Made by a program: the position numbers and the translations under genes. Below, in pieces: positions 1-7,352 of a stretch of DNA of 11,823 bases. The stretch lies in the NCBI GenBank assembly GCA_946409855.1, contig CAMJXZ010000069.1, forward strand, positions 1-11,823. The letters run 5' to 3'. Numbering within the stretch: position 1 is the stretch's first letter; each line of letters starts with the position of its first letter. This stretch comes from an uncultured Clostridia bacterium (GTDB taxonomy: Bacteria; Bacillota; Clostridia; Christensenellales; Aristaeellaceae). The notes under the pieces were generated by a model. That model saw only the letters and a program-made list of their open reading frames with translations. It made no database searches and had not been told where the DNA came from.

Positions 1-5
1 AATCT

Positions 6-34
6 GTGGCATTTTCGGAAATTTGTGCTATAAT
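6..34 (+). promoter_or_regulatory. Predicted sigma-A promoter of the LRR/transglutaminase gene
   Basis: A perfect TATAAT (29-34) is preceded by TG one base upstream (26-27), giving an extended -10 box. A 17-nt spacer separates it from GTGGCA (6-11), which matches four of six bases of the -35 consensus. Transcription would start near 41, leaving a leader of about 90 nt before the ATG at 130. That the box is used is an inference; the window starts only five bases upstream. Confidence 0.6.
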
Positions 35-58
35 TGAATGTACTGAAAGTTTTCTTCC

Positions 59-96
59 CCGTTCCCGCGGGAAGCCCGCGGCGGAACGGCGTTTTT
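59..96 (+). promoter_or_regulatory. Terminator-like hairpin in the 5' leader (possible attenuator)
   Basis: Bases 59-71 pair with 75-89 around an AAG loop, giving 13 GC-rich base pairs with only a 2-nt bulge (81-82). CG and then five T follow (92-96). This is intrinsic-terminator geometry, but it lies between the predicted promoter (6-34) and the ribosome binding site (113-120) of the downstream gene. It may act as an attenuator, a leader-stabilising stem, or simply a terminator for transcription entering from the left. I saw no clear competing antiterminator stem or known riboswitch core. Confidence 0.4.
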
Positions 97-129
97 CTCC
101 CGACTCACCCACAGAAAGGACGAAGACCC

Positions 130-3100
130 ATGCTGAAAAAGATCCTCTGCTGCCTGCTGTTCTCCCTGCTCATTCTGCTGCCGCTCTGCGCCGGGGCGTC
201 TTCCGCGGAAACGGTAACAGAAACTGTCGACACCGTCGGCCTGAACAACGATGAAGCACTGCAGGGCTATCTGGACCGGGCGCTCGGCTTTTTGCCGGAC
301 ATTACGCCAAAGACCATTCCCCTGACCGGCATCAACAAACAGCTTTATGACGGCCTGGTACCGCTTATTCAGGACGTAGCCGCCGGCAGACGCACCTCCA
401 CGGTGTTCACAATCAGCGTGAGCGGCTCAACAGACGGTTTTGAGTTCCCCAAAATCACCCACACCCTGCGGGCCAACCTGCCGTATGACCTGTACTGGCA
501 TGAGGGCAGATGCCGTGTTTCCATCTCCGGCACACAGTATACCTTTTCCTTTTATGTGGATTCATATTACGCCGTAAGCGATTTCGAAACAAATCCTGAC
601 GTTATTTCCGCCGTTCAGAACACGGTCACCGCAGTGGAAAGCATCGTTTCCGCCAACCAGGGCCTGAAAGACCTGGAAAAGCTGACCGCCTATAAGGAAG
701 CCATCTGTGATCTGACGGATTATAACTATGACGCGGCGGCCGGCAGCGTCGACAACGAAAACCCCTGGCAGCTGATCTGGGTATTCGACGGGGATCCGTC
801 TACCAAGGTCGTCTGCGAAGGCTATTCCAAGGCTTTCAAATATCTGTGCGACAAGTCTTCTTTCCGGTCCGATATTTCGGCCTCCCTCGTCACCGGCTAC
901 ATGGACGGCGGCCCGCACATGTGGAACCTGGTCCGGATGCCCGACGGAAAGAACTACCTGGTGGACGTCACCAACTGCGACAGCCACGCCGACGGCAGCA
1001 TCTCCATCGGCTACCCGGACAAGCTGTTCTTGGTTGGCTATGACAGCGTATACCACGGCGCCGACGGCGACGGTTATGTGGTCTACGGCATTAACTATGT
1101 ATATGACACCGATTTGGGCGACATTTATTCCGCGGAGGAGCTTGCGTTAGCGGACAGCGGCTATTCCGCCGTCCCCCAGGGAACCTGGGGCGGCCTGACC
1201 TGGGCGCTGGACGATAACGGTGTCCTGACCATCAACGGAAGCGGGGAAATGAACAGTTTTGAATCCCCGACAGATGCCTGGCGCGCGTACAGTGCTGACA
1301 TACTGCAGGTACAGATCGGAAGCGGCATTACTTCCGTCGGGAATTACGCGTTCGAAGACTGTCACAATCTGACCTCCGTTTCCCTTCCGGACGGACTGAC
1401 CAGCATTGGCTGGGCCGCTTTTTCCGGCTGTGAACAGCTCGCTTCCGTTGCTCTGCCGGACAGCGTGACGGAAATCGGTTCCCTCGCCTTTGCTTCCACC
1501 GGCCTAAGCAGCATTACGCTGCCCCGGAATCTGACCGTCAGTCAGTATGGCCCGATTGCCGACTCTTTCAGGGGATGCGCCAGCCTGACGGACATTCTGG
1601 TAGCGGACGGCAATCCTGACTACACTTCCGTAAACGGCGTCCTGTTCACCCGGGATCAAACAGAACTTGTATACTATCCGAACGGCAAAACGGACGAGGC
1701 CTATACGATTCCGGACGGTGTTGCCGCCCTCTCATCAAGCGCTTTTGAAGGGAATACCCATCTATGCACGGTTTCCTTCCCGACCAGCATCGAAGATATC
1801 GGTTCTTCTGCTTTTGAAAATTGCTCCGCCCTGCATGACATATATTATGGCGGCACGGAATCGGAATGGAACGCCATCCACATCAGAGATGAAAATGCCA
1901 GACTGAACTCCGAGGATAACGTTTTCCACTTCAATATCGTGTCCTGGGGCACCTACGGGATAGATCAGAATCTGTACTGGGAGCTTGATGCAAACGGCGT
2001 CCTGACCCTCAGCGGTTCCGGCATGGTGAGCGGCAACTTTATTGATAACAGCTCAGAAATCATCCCCTGGGCGGCATATAAATCTTCCATCAGGAGCCTG
2101 GCGGTCGAATCCGGCGTTCGGCAAATCGCTTACGGCTCCTTTACCGGATATACGAACCTGACCAGCGTCACCTTTGCCGAAGGACTGGTTTTCATTGATG
2201 AAAATGCTTTCCGGAACTGCTCCGGGCTGACCGGCGTCACCCTGCCGAATACTGTCACCCGCATCGGTCCAAGAGCATTCGGATCCTGCACCGGTTTAAC
2301 CGGAGTAACCCTTTCAAGCAGTCTGACCGGGATTTCGTACGAAGCTTTCAGCGGCTGCAGCAATCTGTCTTCTCTGTCTCTCCCCGCAAGCCTGCGGACC
2401 ATTGGCGATTATGCATTCGAAGACTGCCTGAAACTGCAGACGATTTCGATCCCCAAAAACGTAACCTCCATCGGAACCGCCGCCTTCCACGGCTGCAAGG
2501 GGCTTAAATCCATCACGGTAAATTCCGGGAACGCGAACTATTCCTCCGCAAGCGGCGTGCTGTTCAACAAAAACAAAACCGCGCTCCTCTGTTATCCGGC
2601 GGGAAAGACTTCCGGCGCCTATTCGGTTCCCGCAAGCGTAACATCGATCGCTGATTATGCGTTCTGCTACGCCTCCGGCCTGACCGGCATCACCTTGCCG
2701 AGCGGCAGTATCAGCATCGGTTTTCAGGCGTTCAAAGCCTGCACCGGCCTGACGGAATTCGTTTTCCCGGACGGTTTTACGCGCATTGAAAACGAAATCC
2801 TCCGCGGCTGTGTCAATCTGCATCGCATCACCGTTCCGGTCAGCGTCGTGTACATTGATTTCTATTCCTTCGATGAATTCGACAAGGATTCAAGTGACAC
2901 CCTGGGATTGAATACAACCGTCACCATAACGGACATCTACTATCCGGGAACGGCGGCTCAGTGGAACGCTGTCACCAAAAAAACGGACGGCGGCAGTTTT
3001 TTAGAGGATTTTTCCGTGGACTTCTCCGCCATTGCCATGCACTTCTGTCCGGCGCCGGACCTGACGCTGCCGGCCGACCTGACCAGCCTTGAAGCAGGCG

Positions 3101-3264
3101 CCTTCACGGGCATCGCGGAAGACGTCATCGTGTACATTCCCGGCACCGTAACCAGCATCGCCGACGACGCTTTTGACGCGGGCAAGGTCATCATCGTTGC
3201 CCCCGCCGGCAGCTTTGCCGCACAGTGGGCCCGCAGTCACGGGTTTGAATGCTACGAACAGTGA
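130..3264 (+). CDS. Secreted transglutaminase-like protein with two BspA-type leucine-rich-repeat modules
   Basis: A 1044-residue exported protein. Start ATG 130 is preceded by AGAAAGGA (113-120) at 9 nt and opens a signal peptide (Lys3-Lys4, then a hydrophobic core to about residue 20, with AGA or SSA cleavage at 23-26). Earlier in-frame starts overlap the predicted promoter. Residues about 36-200 are an unassigned N-terminal region. Residues about 205-340 look like a transglutaminase-like (papain-fold) domain with a plausible Cys229 (VCEGYSKAF), His263 (GPHMWN) and Asp279 (LVDVTN) triad. From residue 353 two related modules follow (353-605 and 606 to about 995), each opening with a W-x-LD-x-NGVLT-x-GSG header and filled with about 23-residue LRR_5 repeats of the 'lxxIgxxAFxxCxxLtxvxlP' kind. 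The C-terminus is an LRR cap ending in CYEQ. There is no LPxTG, SLH or dockerin anchor. BspA-like proteins usually bind host or extracellular-matrix proteins or other microbes; the substrate here is unknown and could involve peptide hydrolysis or crosslinking. It looks less GC-rich than ftsH. Confidence 0.88.
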   Translation: MLKKILCCLLFSLLILLPLCAGASSAETVTETVDTVGLNNDEALQGYLDRALGFLPDITPKTIPLTGINKQLYDGLVPLIQDVAAGRRTSTVFTISVSGSTDGFEFPKITHTLRANLPYDLYWHEGRCRVSISGTQYTFSFYVDSYYAVSDFETNPDVISAVQNTVTAVESIVSANQGLKDLEKLTAYKEAICDLTDYNYDAAAGSVDNENPWQLIWVFDGDPSTKVVCEGYSKAFKYLCDKSSFRSDISASLVTGYMDGGPHMWNLVRMPDGKNYLVDVTNCDSHADGSISIGYPDKLFLVGYDSVYHGADGDGYVVYGINYVYDTDLGDIYSAEELALADSGYSAVPQGTWGGLTWALDDNGVLTINGSGEMNSFESPTDAWRAYSADILQVQIGSGITSVGNYAFEDCHNLTSVSLPDGLTSIGWAAFSGCEQLASVALPDSVTEIGSLAFASTGLSSITLPRNLTVSQYGPIADSFRGCASLTDILVADGNPDYTSVNGVLFTRDQTELVYYPNGKTDEAYTIPDGVAALSSSAFEGNTHLCTVSFPTSIEDIGSSAFENCSALHDIYYGGTESEWNAIHIRDENARLNSEDNVFHFNIVSWGTYGIDQNLYWELDANGVLTLSGSGMVSGNFIDNSSEIIPWAAYKSSIRSLAVESGVRQIAYGSFTGYTNLTSVTFAEGLVFIDENAFRNCSGLTGVTLPNTVTRIGPRAFGSCTGLTGVTLSSSLTGISYEAFSGCSNLSSLSLPASLRTIGDYAFEDCLKLQTISIPKNVTSIGTAAFHGCKGLKSITVNSGNANYSSASGVLFNKNKTALLCYPAGKTSGAYSVPASVTSIADYAFCYASGLTGITLPSGSISIGFQAFKACTGLTEFVFPDGFTRIENEILRGCVNLHRITVPVSVVYIDFYSFDEFDKDSSDTLGLNTTVTITDIYYPGTAAQWNAVTKKTDGGSFLEDFSVDFSAIAMHFCPAPDLTLPADLTSLEAGAFTGIAEDVIVYIPGTVTSIADDAFDAGKVIIVAPAGSFAAQWARSHGFECYEQ

Positions 3265-3302
3265 CCGGCGCTTTCCCGTCCCCCGACCCTGCATACTCTT
3301 CC

Positions 3303-3329
3303 CGGGCTGCCTTCGCGCAGCCCGTTTTT
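3303..3329 (+). terminator. Rho-independent terminator after the LRR gene
   Basis: An 8-bp perfect GC stem (CGGGCTGC 3303-3310 with GCAGCCCG 3317-3324) with a 6-nt loop is followed directly by five T (3325-3329). It lies 38 nt after the stop codon and separates the LRR gene from ftsH. Confidence 0.9.
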
Positions 3330-3378
3330 CGCGCCTTATTTCTGCCACGCTTTTACAGCTCCTTTGACAGAATCAAAA

Positions 3379-3407
3379 TTGCTTTTTTCCCGAAAAAGGC
3401 TTATACT
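3379..3407 (+). promoter_or_regulatory. Predicted promoter of ftsH with an inverted repeat in the spacer
   Basis: TTGCTT (3379-3384) and TATACT (3402-3407) are separated by 17 nt. The -10 matches five of six consensus bases and the -35 three of six. An 8-pair inverted repeat (3381-3388 with 3393-3400, one G-T wobble) nearly fills the spacer, which could be an operator or chance A/T symmetry. The leader would be about 100 nt. The remainder of the 251-nt gap (3265-3515) holds only the upstream terminator and the ftsH ribosome binding site as far as I can see. Confidence 0.45.
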
Positions 3408-3500
3408 GAATTGTGTCTGACAAAAGGCGCGTCTCCATATTGTGCCGAACACATGCATAGATCATAAAAGCATCTGATAAAAAAACCATCTGAACAGGAC

Positions 3501-3510
3501 AGAAGGTGAG
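3501..3510 (+). promoter_or_regulatory. Ribosome binding site that fixes the TTG start of ftsH
   Basis: AGAAGGTGAG lies 5 nt before TTG 3516. An in-frame TGA at 3507-3509 rules out any earlier start. The next in-frame ATG falls after the first membrane helix, so translation must begin at this TTG, or less likely at a GTG inside the helix. Confidence 0.75.
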
Positions 3511-3515
3511 AACGC

Positions 3516-5444
3516 TTGAACATCAACGACAGAAAAAACAACTGGAAGCCCATCGTCCTTTATCTGGTTTCCGTGGCCGTGATCATCATCCTGGCCAATA
3601 CGTTTCTCTTTCCGCGGATCCTGAACATGACGGTGACGGAAGTCCCCTACACCGGGCTGCTCAGTATGCTGGAGGATGCTTCCTCCCCGGAAAAGATCAA
3701 GGAAGCCTCGCTGGATGAGGACAACCGGACCCTCCGCTTCCTCACCGAAAATGAAGAAACCAAGGAAAAGCGCCTCTACGAAACCAACATCTGGCCCAAC
3801 GACGCGGAGCTTTTGCAGAAGCTGCGCGCCGCCGGGGTAGAGATCTCGGTCCGCATCCCCGCGCAGACCAACCCCCTGCTGGTCTTCATGCTGAGCTGGC
3901 TGCTGCCCATCGTCCTGTTCGTGCTGCTGGGGCAGTTCCTGCTCCCCAAGCTCATGAACGGCGCCGGCGGGCAGAACGTGCTGTCCCTGGGCAAATCCAA
4001 CGCGAAAATCTATATTGAATCCGAGACCGGCAAAACCTTTGCCGACGTCGCCGGCCAGGACGAGGCCAAGGAAGCGCTGACGGAAATCGTCTCCTTCCTG
4101 CACGATACCGGCAAATACAAGGCCATCGGCGCCCGGCTGCCCAAGGGCGCGCTGCTGGTCGGCCCGCCCGGCACCGGCAAGACGCTGCTGGCCAAGGCCG
4201 TCGCCGGGGAGGCGAAGGTGCCCTTCTTCTCCATCAGCGGGTCCGAATTCGTGGAAATGTTCGTCGGCATGGGCGCCGCCAAAGTGCGCGACCTGTTCAA
4301 GCAGGCGGCAGAAAAAGCGCCCTGCATCGTCTTCATCGACGAAATCGACACCATCGGCAAAAAGCGGGATACCGGCATGGGCATTTCCGGCGGCAACGAC
4401 GAGCGGGAACAGACGCTCAACCAGCTGCTGGCGGAGATGGACGGCTTTGACGGCACCAAGGGCGTGGTAATCCTGGCCGCCACCAACCGGCCGGAGATCC
4501 TGGACCCCGCCCTGCTGCGCCCCGGCCGGTTTGACCGCCGCATTCCCGTGGAGCTGCCCGACCTGCGCGGCCGCGAGGCCATTCTGAAGGTGCACGCCCG
4601 GGATGTCCGCTTTGCCGGCGATATTGACCTGAACGCCATCGCCCGGGCCACCTCCGGCGCTTCCGGCGCCGACCTGGCCAACATCATCAACGAGGCCGCC
4701 CTGCGGGCCGTCCGGGAGGGCCGGGACGCCGTCTCTCAGGAAGACCTGATGGAAAGCGTGGAAACGGTCATCGCCGGGTACCAGCGCAAAGGCGCCGTCA
4801 TCTCCGAAAAGGAAAAGCGGATCATCGCCTACCACGAGATCGGCCACGCGCTGGTCGCCGCCCGGCAGAAGAACGCCGCCCCGGTTACCAAGATCACCAT
4901 CATCCCCCGCACCTCCGGCGCGCTGGGCTACACCATGCAGGTGGACGAGGACGAAAAGGTCCTTCTGTCCCGTGAGGAAGCCATGATCCAGCTGACCACC
5001 CTGACCGGCGGCCGCTCGGCGGAAGAGATCGTCTTCGGCTCCGTGACCTCCGGCGCTTCCAACGACATCGAAAAGGCCACCCGCCTGGCCCGCGCCATGA
5101 TCACCCGCTTCGGCATGTCCAGTCATTTTGACATGGTCGCCCTGGAAACCGTCAACGGCCAGTACCTGGGCGGGGATACCTCCCTGGCCTGCAGCCCGGA
5201 CACTTCCGCCCTGATCGACCAGGAAGTCAACGAGACCATCCGCGGGGCGCACGAGAAGGCCCTGTCCATCCTGAAGGACAACCGCCAGAAGCTGGACGAG
5301 CTGGCCGCCTTCCTGCTGGAAAAGGAAACCATCACCGGCGAAGAATTCATGGCCATCCTGAACCGCCCCATCAGCCTCCCCGAAGCGACCGCCATCCCCC
5401 TGGGAGACGGGAACGCGGACGAACAGGCACAGGAGAAAGAATAA
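3516..5444 (+). CDS. ftsH: ATP-dependent zinc metalloprotease FtsH (divergent paralogue type)
   Basis: A 642-residue membrane-bound AAA+ protease that would form hexamers, extract and degrade membrane and unstable cytosolic proteins; family length is normal. Start is TTG. Order of parts: TM1 about 12-32; an outward-facing FtsH_ext domain about 34-117; TM2 about 121-143; AAA ATPase with Walker A GPPGTGKT 216-223, pore loop FVGMG 249-253, Walker B IVFIDEID 271-278 (Asp275, Glu276), and Arg338 and Arg341 as arginine fingers in RPGRFDRR. The M41 peptidase domain has zinc motif HEIGH (His440, Glu441, His444), with Asp517 in GASNDI as the expected third ligand. All catalytic residues are present. 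Differences from the common form are HEIGH instead of HEAGH, GYQRK before it, TSGALGYTMQV after it, and a long segment around GQYLGGDTSLACS. As I recall, these mark a second FtsH group in Clostridia, so it may not be the housekeeping copy. It is monocistronic, between its own promoter and terminator. Confidence 0.95.
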   Translation: MNINDRKNNWKPIVLYLVSVAVIIILANTFLFPRILNMTVTEVPYTGLLSMLEDASSPEKIKEASLDEDNRTLRFLTENEETKEKRLYETNIWPNDAELLQKLRAAGVEISVRIPAQTNPLLVFMLSWLLPIVLFVLLGQFLLPKLMNGAGGQNVLSLGKSNAKIYIESETGKTFADVAGQDEAKEALTEIVSFLHDTGKYKAIGARLPKGALLVGPPGTGKTLLAKAVAGEAKVPFFSISGSEFVEMFVGMGAAKVRDLFKQAAEKAPCIVFIDEIDTIGKKRDTGMGISGGNDEREQTLNQLLAEMDGFDGTKGVVILAATNRPEILDPALLRPGRFDRRIPVELPDLRGREAILKVHARDVRFAGDIDLNAIARATSGASGADLANIINEAALRAVREGRDAVSQEDLMESVETVIAGYQRKGAVISEKEKRIIAYHEIGHALVAARQKNAAPVTKITIIPRTSGALGYTMQVDEDEKVLLSREEAMIQLTTLTGGRSAEEIVFGSVTSGASNDIEKATRLARAMITRFGMSSHFDMVALETVNGQYLGGDTSLACSPDTSALIDQEVNETIRGAHEKALSILKDNRQKLDELAAFLLEKETITGEEFMAILNRPISLPEATAIPLGDGNADEQAQEKE

Positions 5445-5468
5445 TACCCATTGCGGGCCGCCCCGCGT

Positions 5469-5502
5469 AAGAAAAAGGAGCCGGAAACGGCTCCTTTTTC
5501 TT
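5469..5502 (+). terminator. Terminator after ftsH, likely bidirectional
   Basis: A 15-bp perfect inverted repeat (5469-5483 with 5488-5502) closes on a GAAA tetraloop. The core is GGAGCCG/CGGCTCC, flanked by an A-run on the left and a T-run (5495-5499) on the right, so it can work on both strands. It lies 24 nt after the ftsH stop and would also back up the terminator of the convergent opp operon. Confidence 0.93.
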
Positions 5503-5544
5503 GCTTGACATTCATCACCCGGAAAGGGACATGGCCATTTACGG

Positions 5545-5575
5545 GGCGCTGCCCGGGACGATCCCGGGTGGCGCC
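5545..5575. repeat. Long imperfect palindrome (hairpin without U-run) in the convergent gap
   Basis: Bases 5545-5558 pair with 5562-5575: GGCGC with GCGCC, two G-U wobbles, then CCCGGGA with TCCCGGG around a CGA loop, about 14 pairs. Neither side carries a T-run, so it is not a standard terminator. It sits between two real terminators. It may be an interspersed palindromic element or an mRNA 3'-end stabiliser; one copy is not enough to tell. Nothing else in 5445-5668 looks coding. Confidence 0.5.
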
Positions 5576-5610
5576 GCATCCGTCCTTCGGGCCCCGTCGC
5601 TTAGCCGGAC

Positions 5611-5655
5611 AAAAAGAAAAACCGGGGGGGCAGGGCCTTTGACCCTGCCCCCCGG
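5611..5655 (-). terminator. Terminator of the opp operon
   Basis: On the minus strand a very GC-rich stem (5655-5643 with 5635-5622, one bulged base, 7-nt loop) is followed by TTTTTCTTTTT (complement of 5621-5611). It begins about 13 nt beyond the oppA stop codon, so it ends the minus-strand transcript. Confidence 0.9.
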
Positions 5656-5668
5656 CGACGGCGCGGCG

Positions 5669-7303
5669 TTACTTGGTGATATACGCGTATTTATACTCGC
5701 AGCGCTGTCCGCAGCCGTTGCGGATGATGCCCGCCACGTGGTCCTTGGCCACCCAGGAACGGGTCTGGAAGAAGGTCGGCGCGATCGCCTGGTCTTTTTG
5801 TACCAGAACCTTTTCAGCTTCCTGGAGATAAGCCAGTCTCTCGTCCCCGTGGTGCTGATTCGCCTTCGCCAGCAGTTCGTCAAATTCCGGGTTGTTATAG
5901 CCGATCTTGTTGTAGGGGCTGGTCGAGATGAACAGCTCCAGGAAAGAAAGGGCATCGTTATAGTCGGCGCCCCAGCCTTCCTTGCCCAGGGTGTAATTCC
6001 CGCCGTACTGTTCCTGGCGCATGGCGTAAGCCAGCGAATTGACTTCCACATCCAGGCCCAGCACAGTCTTCCAGTACTGCTGGAAGACCTGCGCGGTCAG
6101 CAGGTTGGCGTCGCCGGTGCCGATGACCAGGCTCAGGCCGGCGCCCTTGAGGTCGTCGATGGTCTTGCCCAGCTCCGCAAGGCCCAGCTGCAGCTCTGCC
6201 AGGGCTTCCTCGGCGGTATTGCCGTTGCCGACGTCGGTGTAGAGTTCGCCGTTGTTTTCACGGAAATCTTTCCCGTCGGTTCCCTTGATGCCGCCGGGAA
6301 TGAAGCCGTAAGCGGGGCTGGAACCGCTGCGCATGAAGCTGGTCATGTATTCAACGCGGTTCAGCGCCATGGAGAACGCGCGGCGGATATGCAGGTTGGC
6401 GAAATATTCATTGGCGTTGTTGAACATCAGGTATTCCGTGACGGGCTCGGTGACGGAGATAAAGCCCTTCTCGCCGCGGAACATATCCAGATAGTTGGGC
6501 TGCACCTGGATGACATCCAGCATGTCCGTGGTGTACATATTCACGATCGTATTGCTTTCGGCGGTCATGTCAAAGATGATCTTGTCGAGAATGACGCTGT
6601 CGGCATCCCAGTAGTAGGGATTCTTTTCAACCGTGATGGACTGGCTCGGGGTCCAGTCGGTGATTTTGAAGGGACCCGAGAAAATCATATGATCCACGTC
6701 CATGAAGAAATCGTCGCCGCATTCCTCCTGATAGCCGGCAGGCACCACGGAGAACTGGGGGATGACGAGGGTGCCGATGAAATAGTCATAGGCGCCGGTC
6801 AGTTTGACTTCCAGGGTTTTGTCGTCCAGGGCCTTGATGGCGACGCTGTCCGCGTCGCCGGCGCCGCTGTTGTAAGCCTCCGCCCCTTCAATGGTGTAGA
6901 GCATGTAGGCATACTCGGAAGCGGTCGCGGGATCCAGCACCTTTTTCCAGGTGTACTCAAAATCCGGCGCGGTGATGGGGGCGCCGTTGGAGAACTGGGC
7001 GTCCCGGAGATGGAACACATAGGTCAGGCCGTCTTCGCTCACGTCCCAGCTTTCCGCCAGGCCGCTGCCCATCTCGATCAGGCCGTTGGCTTTCTGGCGC
7101 ACCAGGGTTTCAAGGCTGGTCAGCAGCAGATCGCTTCCCTCGGCGGTGGATTCGGTCAGCGGGTTCAGGTCGGTCAGGTCTACGCCGATGGAAACGCGCA
7201 GCGTCTGGTCCTCCGCCAGGTTGGCCGGGGCTTCGGCAAACGCCAGGCCCGTCATGGAAACTGCCAGGAACAACGCGAGCATCAGGGATACCGTTTTCTT
7301 CAT
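5669..7303 (-). CDS. oppA: Oligopeptide ABC transporter substrate-binding protein (SBP_bac_5, OppA type)
   Basis: A 544-residue exported protein that captures peptides outside the membrane and delivers them to OppBC. The chosen start is ATG 7303, with GAAAGGA at 7319-7313 (9 nt spacing). The longer TTG-started frame from 7360 would spoil the signal peptide. The signal peptide is MKKT plus a hydrophobic core to residue 20 and an AFA|E cleavage at 23. There is no lipobox cysteine. Family landmarks: LAESWDVSEDGLTYVFHLRD (82-101), the following NGAPITAPDFEYTWKKVLDP, SGPFKITDW (209-217), EKNPYYWD (226-233), and a late GWGADYNDALSFLE segment. The length is typical. It is the last gene of the operon, 62 nt after pepP. 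Two cysteines near the C-terminus (531, 535) could form a disulphide. The peptide length preference cannot be read from the sequence. Confidence 0.93.
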   Translation of the reverse strand: MKKTVSLMLALFLAVSMTGLAFAEAPANLAEDQTLRVSIGVDLTDLNPLTESTAEGSDLLLTSLETLVRQKANGLIEMGSGLAESWDVSEDGLTYVFHLRDAQFSNGAPITAPDFEYTWKKVLDPATASEYAYMLYTIEGAEAYNSGAGDADSVAIKALDDKTLEVKLTGAYDYFIGTLVIPQFSVVPAGYQEECGDDFFMDVDHMIFSGPFKITDWTPSQSITVEKNPYYWDADSVILDKIIFDMTAESNTIVNMYTTDMLDVIQVQPNYLDMFRGEKGFISVTEPVTEYLMFNNANEYFANLHIRRAFSMALNRVEYMTSFMRSGSSPAYGFIPGGIKGTDGKDFRENNGELYTDVGNGNTAEEALAELQLGLAELGKTIDDLKGAGLSLVIGTGDANLLTAQVFQQYWKTVLGLDVEVNSLAYAMRQEQYGGNYTLGKEGWGADYNDALSFLELFISTSPYNKIGYNNPEFDELLAKANQHHGDERLAYLQEAEKVLVQKDQAIAPTFFQTRSWVAKDHVAGIIRNGCGQRCEYKYAYITK

Positions 7304-7352
7304 GGTTTCTTTTCCTTTCAATATAATATTTATGGCTGCTGCGCAAAGGCAG

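Noticed and set aside
34..129. A longer N-terminus for the LRR protein
   Set aside because: It would begin inside the -10 box and put 32 residues ahead of a textbook signal peptide; the ATG at 130 has a good ribosome binding site.
1300..3120. Repeated DNA in the LRR gene as a CRISPR or tandem DNA repeat
   Set aside because: The similarity is at the protein level with drifted codons in one frame; units are LRR_5 motifs, with no identical DNA repeats or spacers.
3364..3369. A perfect TTGACA before ftsH as the -35 box
   Set aside because: No acceptable -10 lies 15-19 nt downstream; TATACT is 32 nt away, so TTGCTT at 3379 fits better.
3471..3493. CATCTGA twice (3471-3477, 3487-3493) just before ftsH as a regulator site
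   Set aside because: Seven bases repeated twice in an A/T-rich leader is too little to claim a binding site.
3462..5579. A 705-codon open frame antisense to ftsH
   Set aside because: Its glycine, glutamine, valine and aspartate-rich wording is the typical shadow of a GC-rich gene, it overlaps the ftsH terminator, and ftsH on the other strand has every family motif.
7321..7340. A/T-rich TATTAT on the minus strand as an oppA promoter
   Set aside because: A start seven bases downstream would fall in the oppA ribosome binding site, and there is no -35 match at 16-18 nt.
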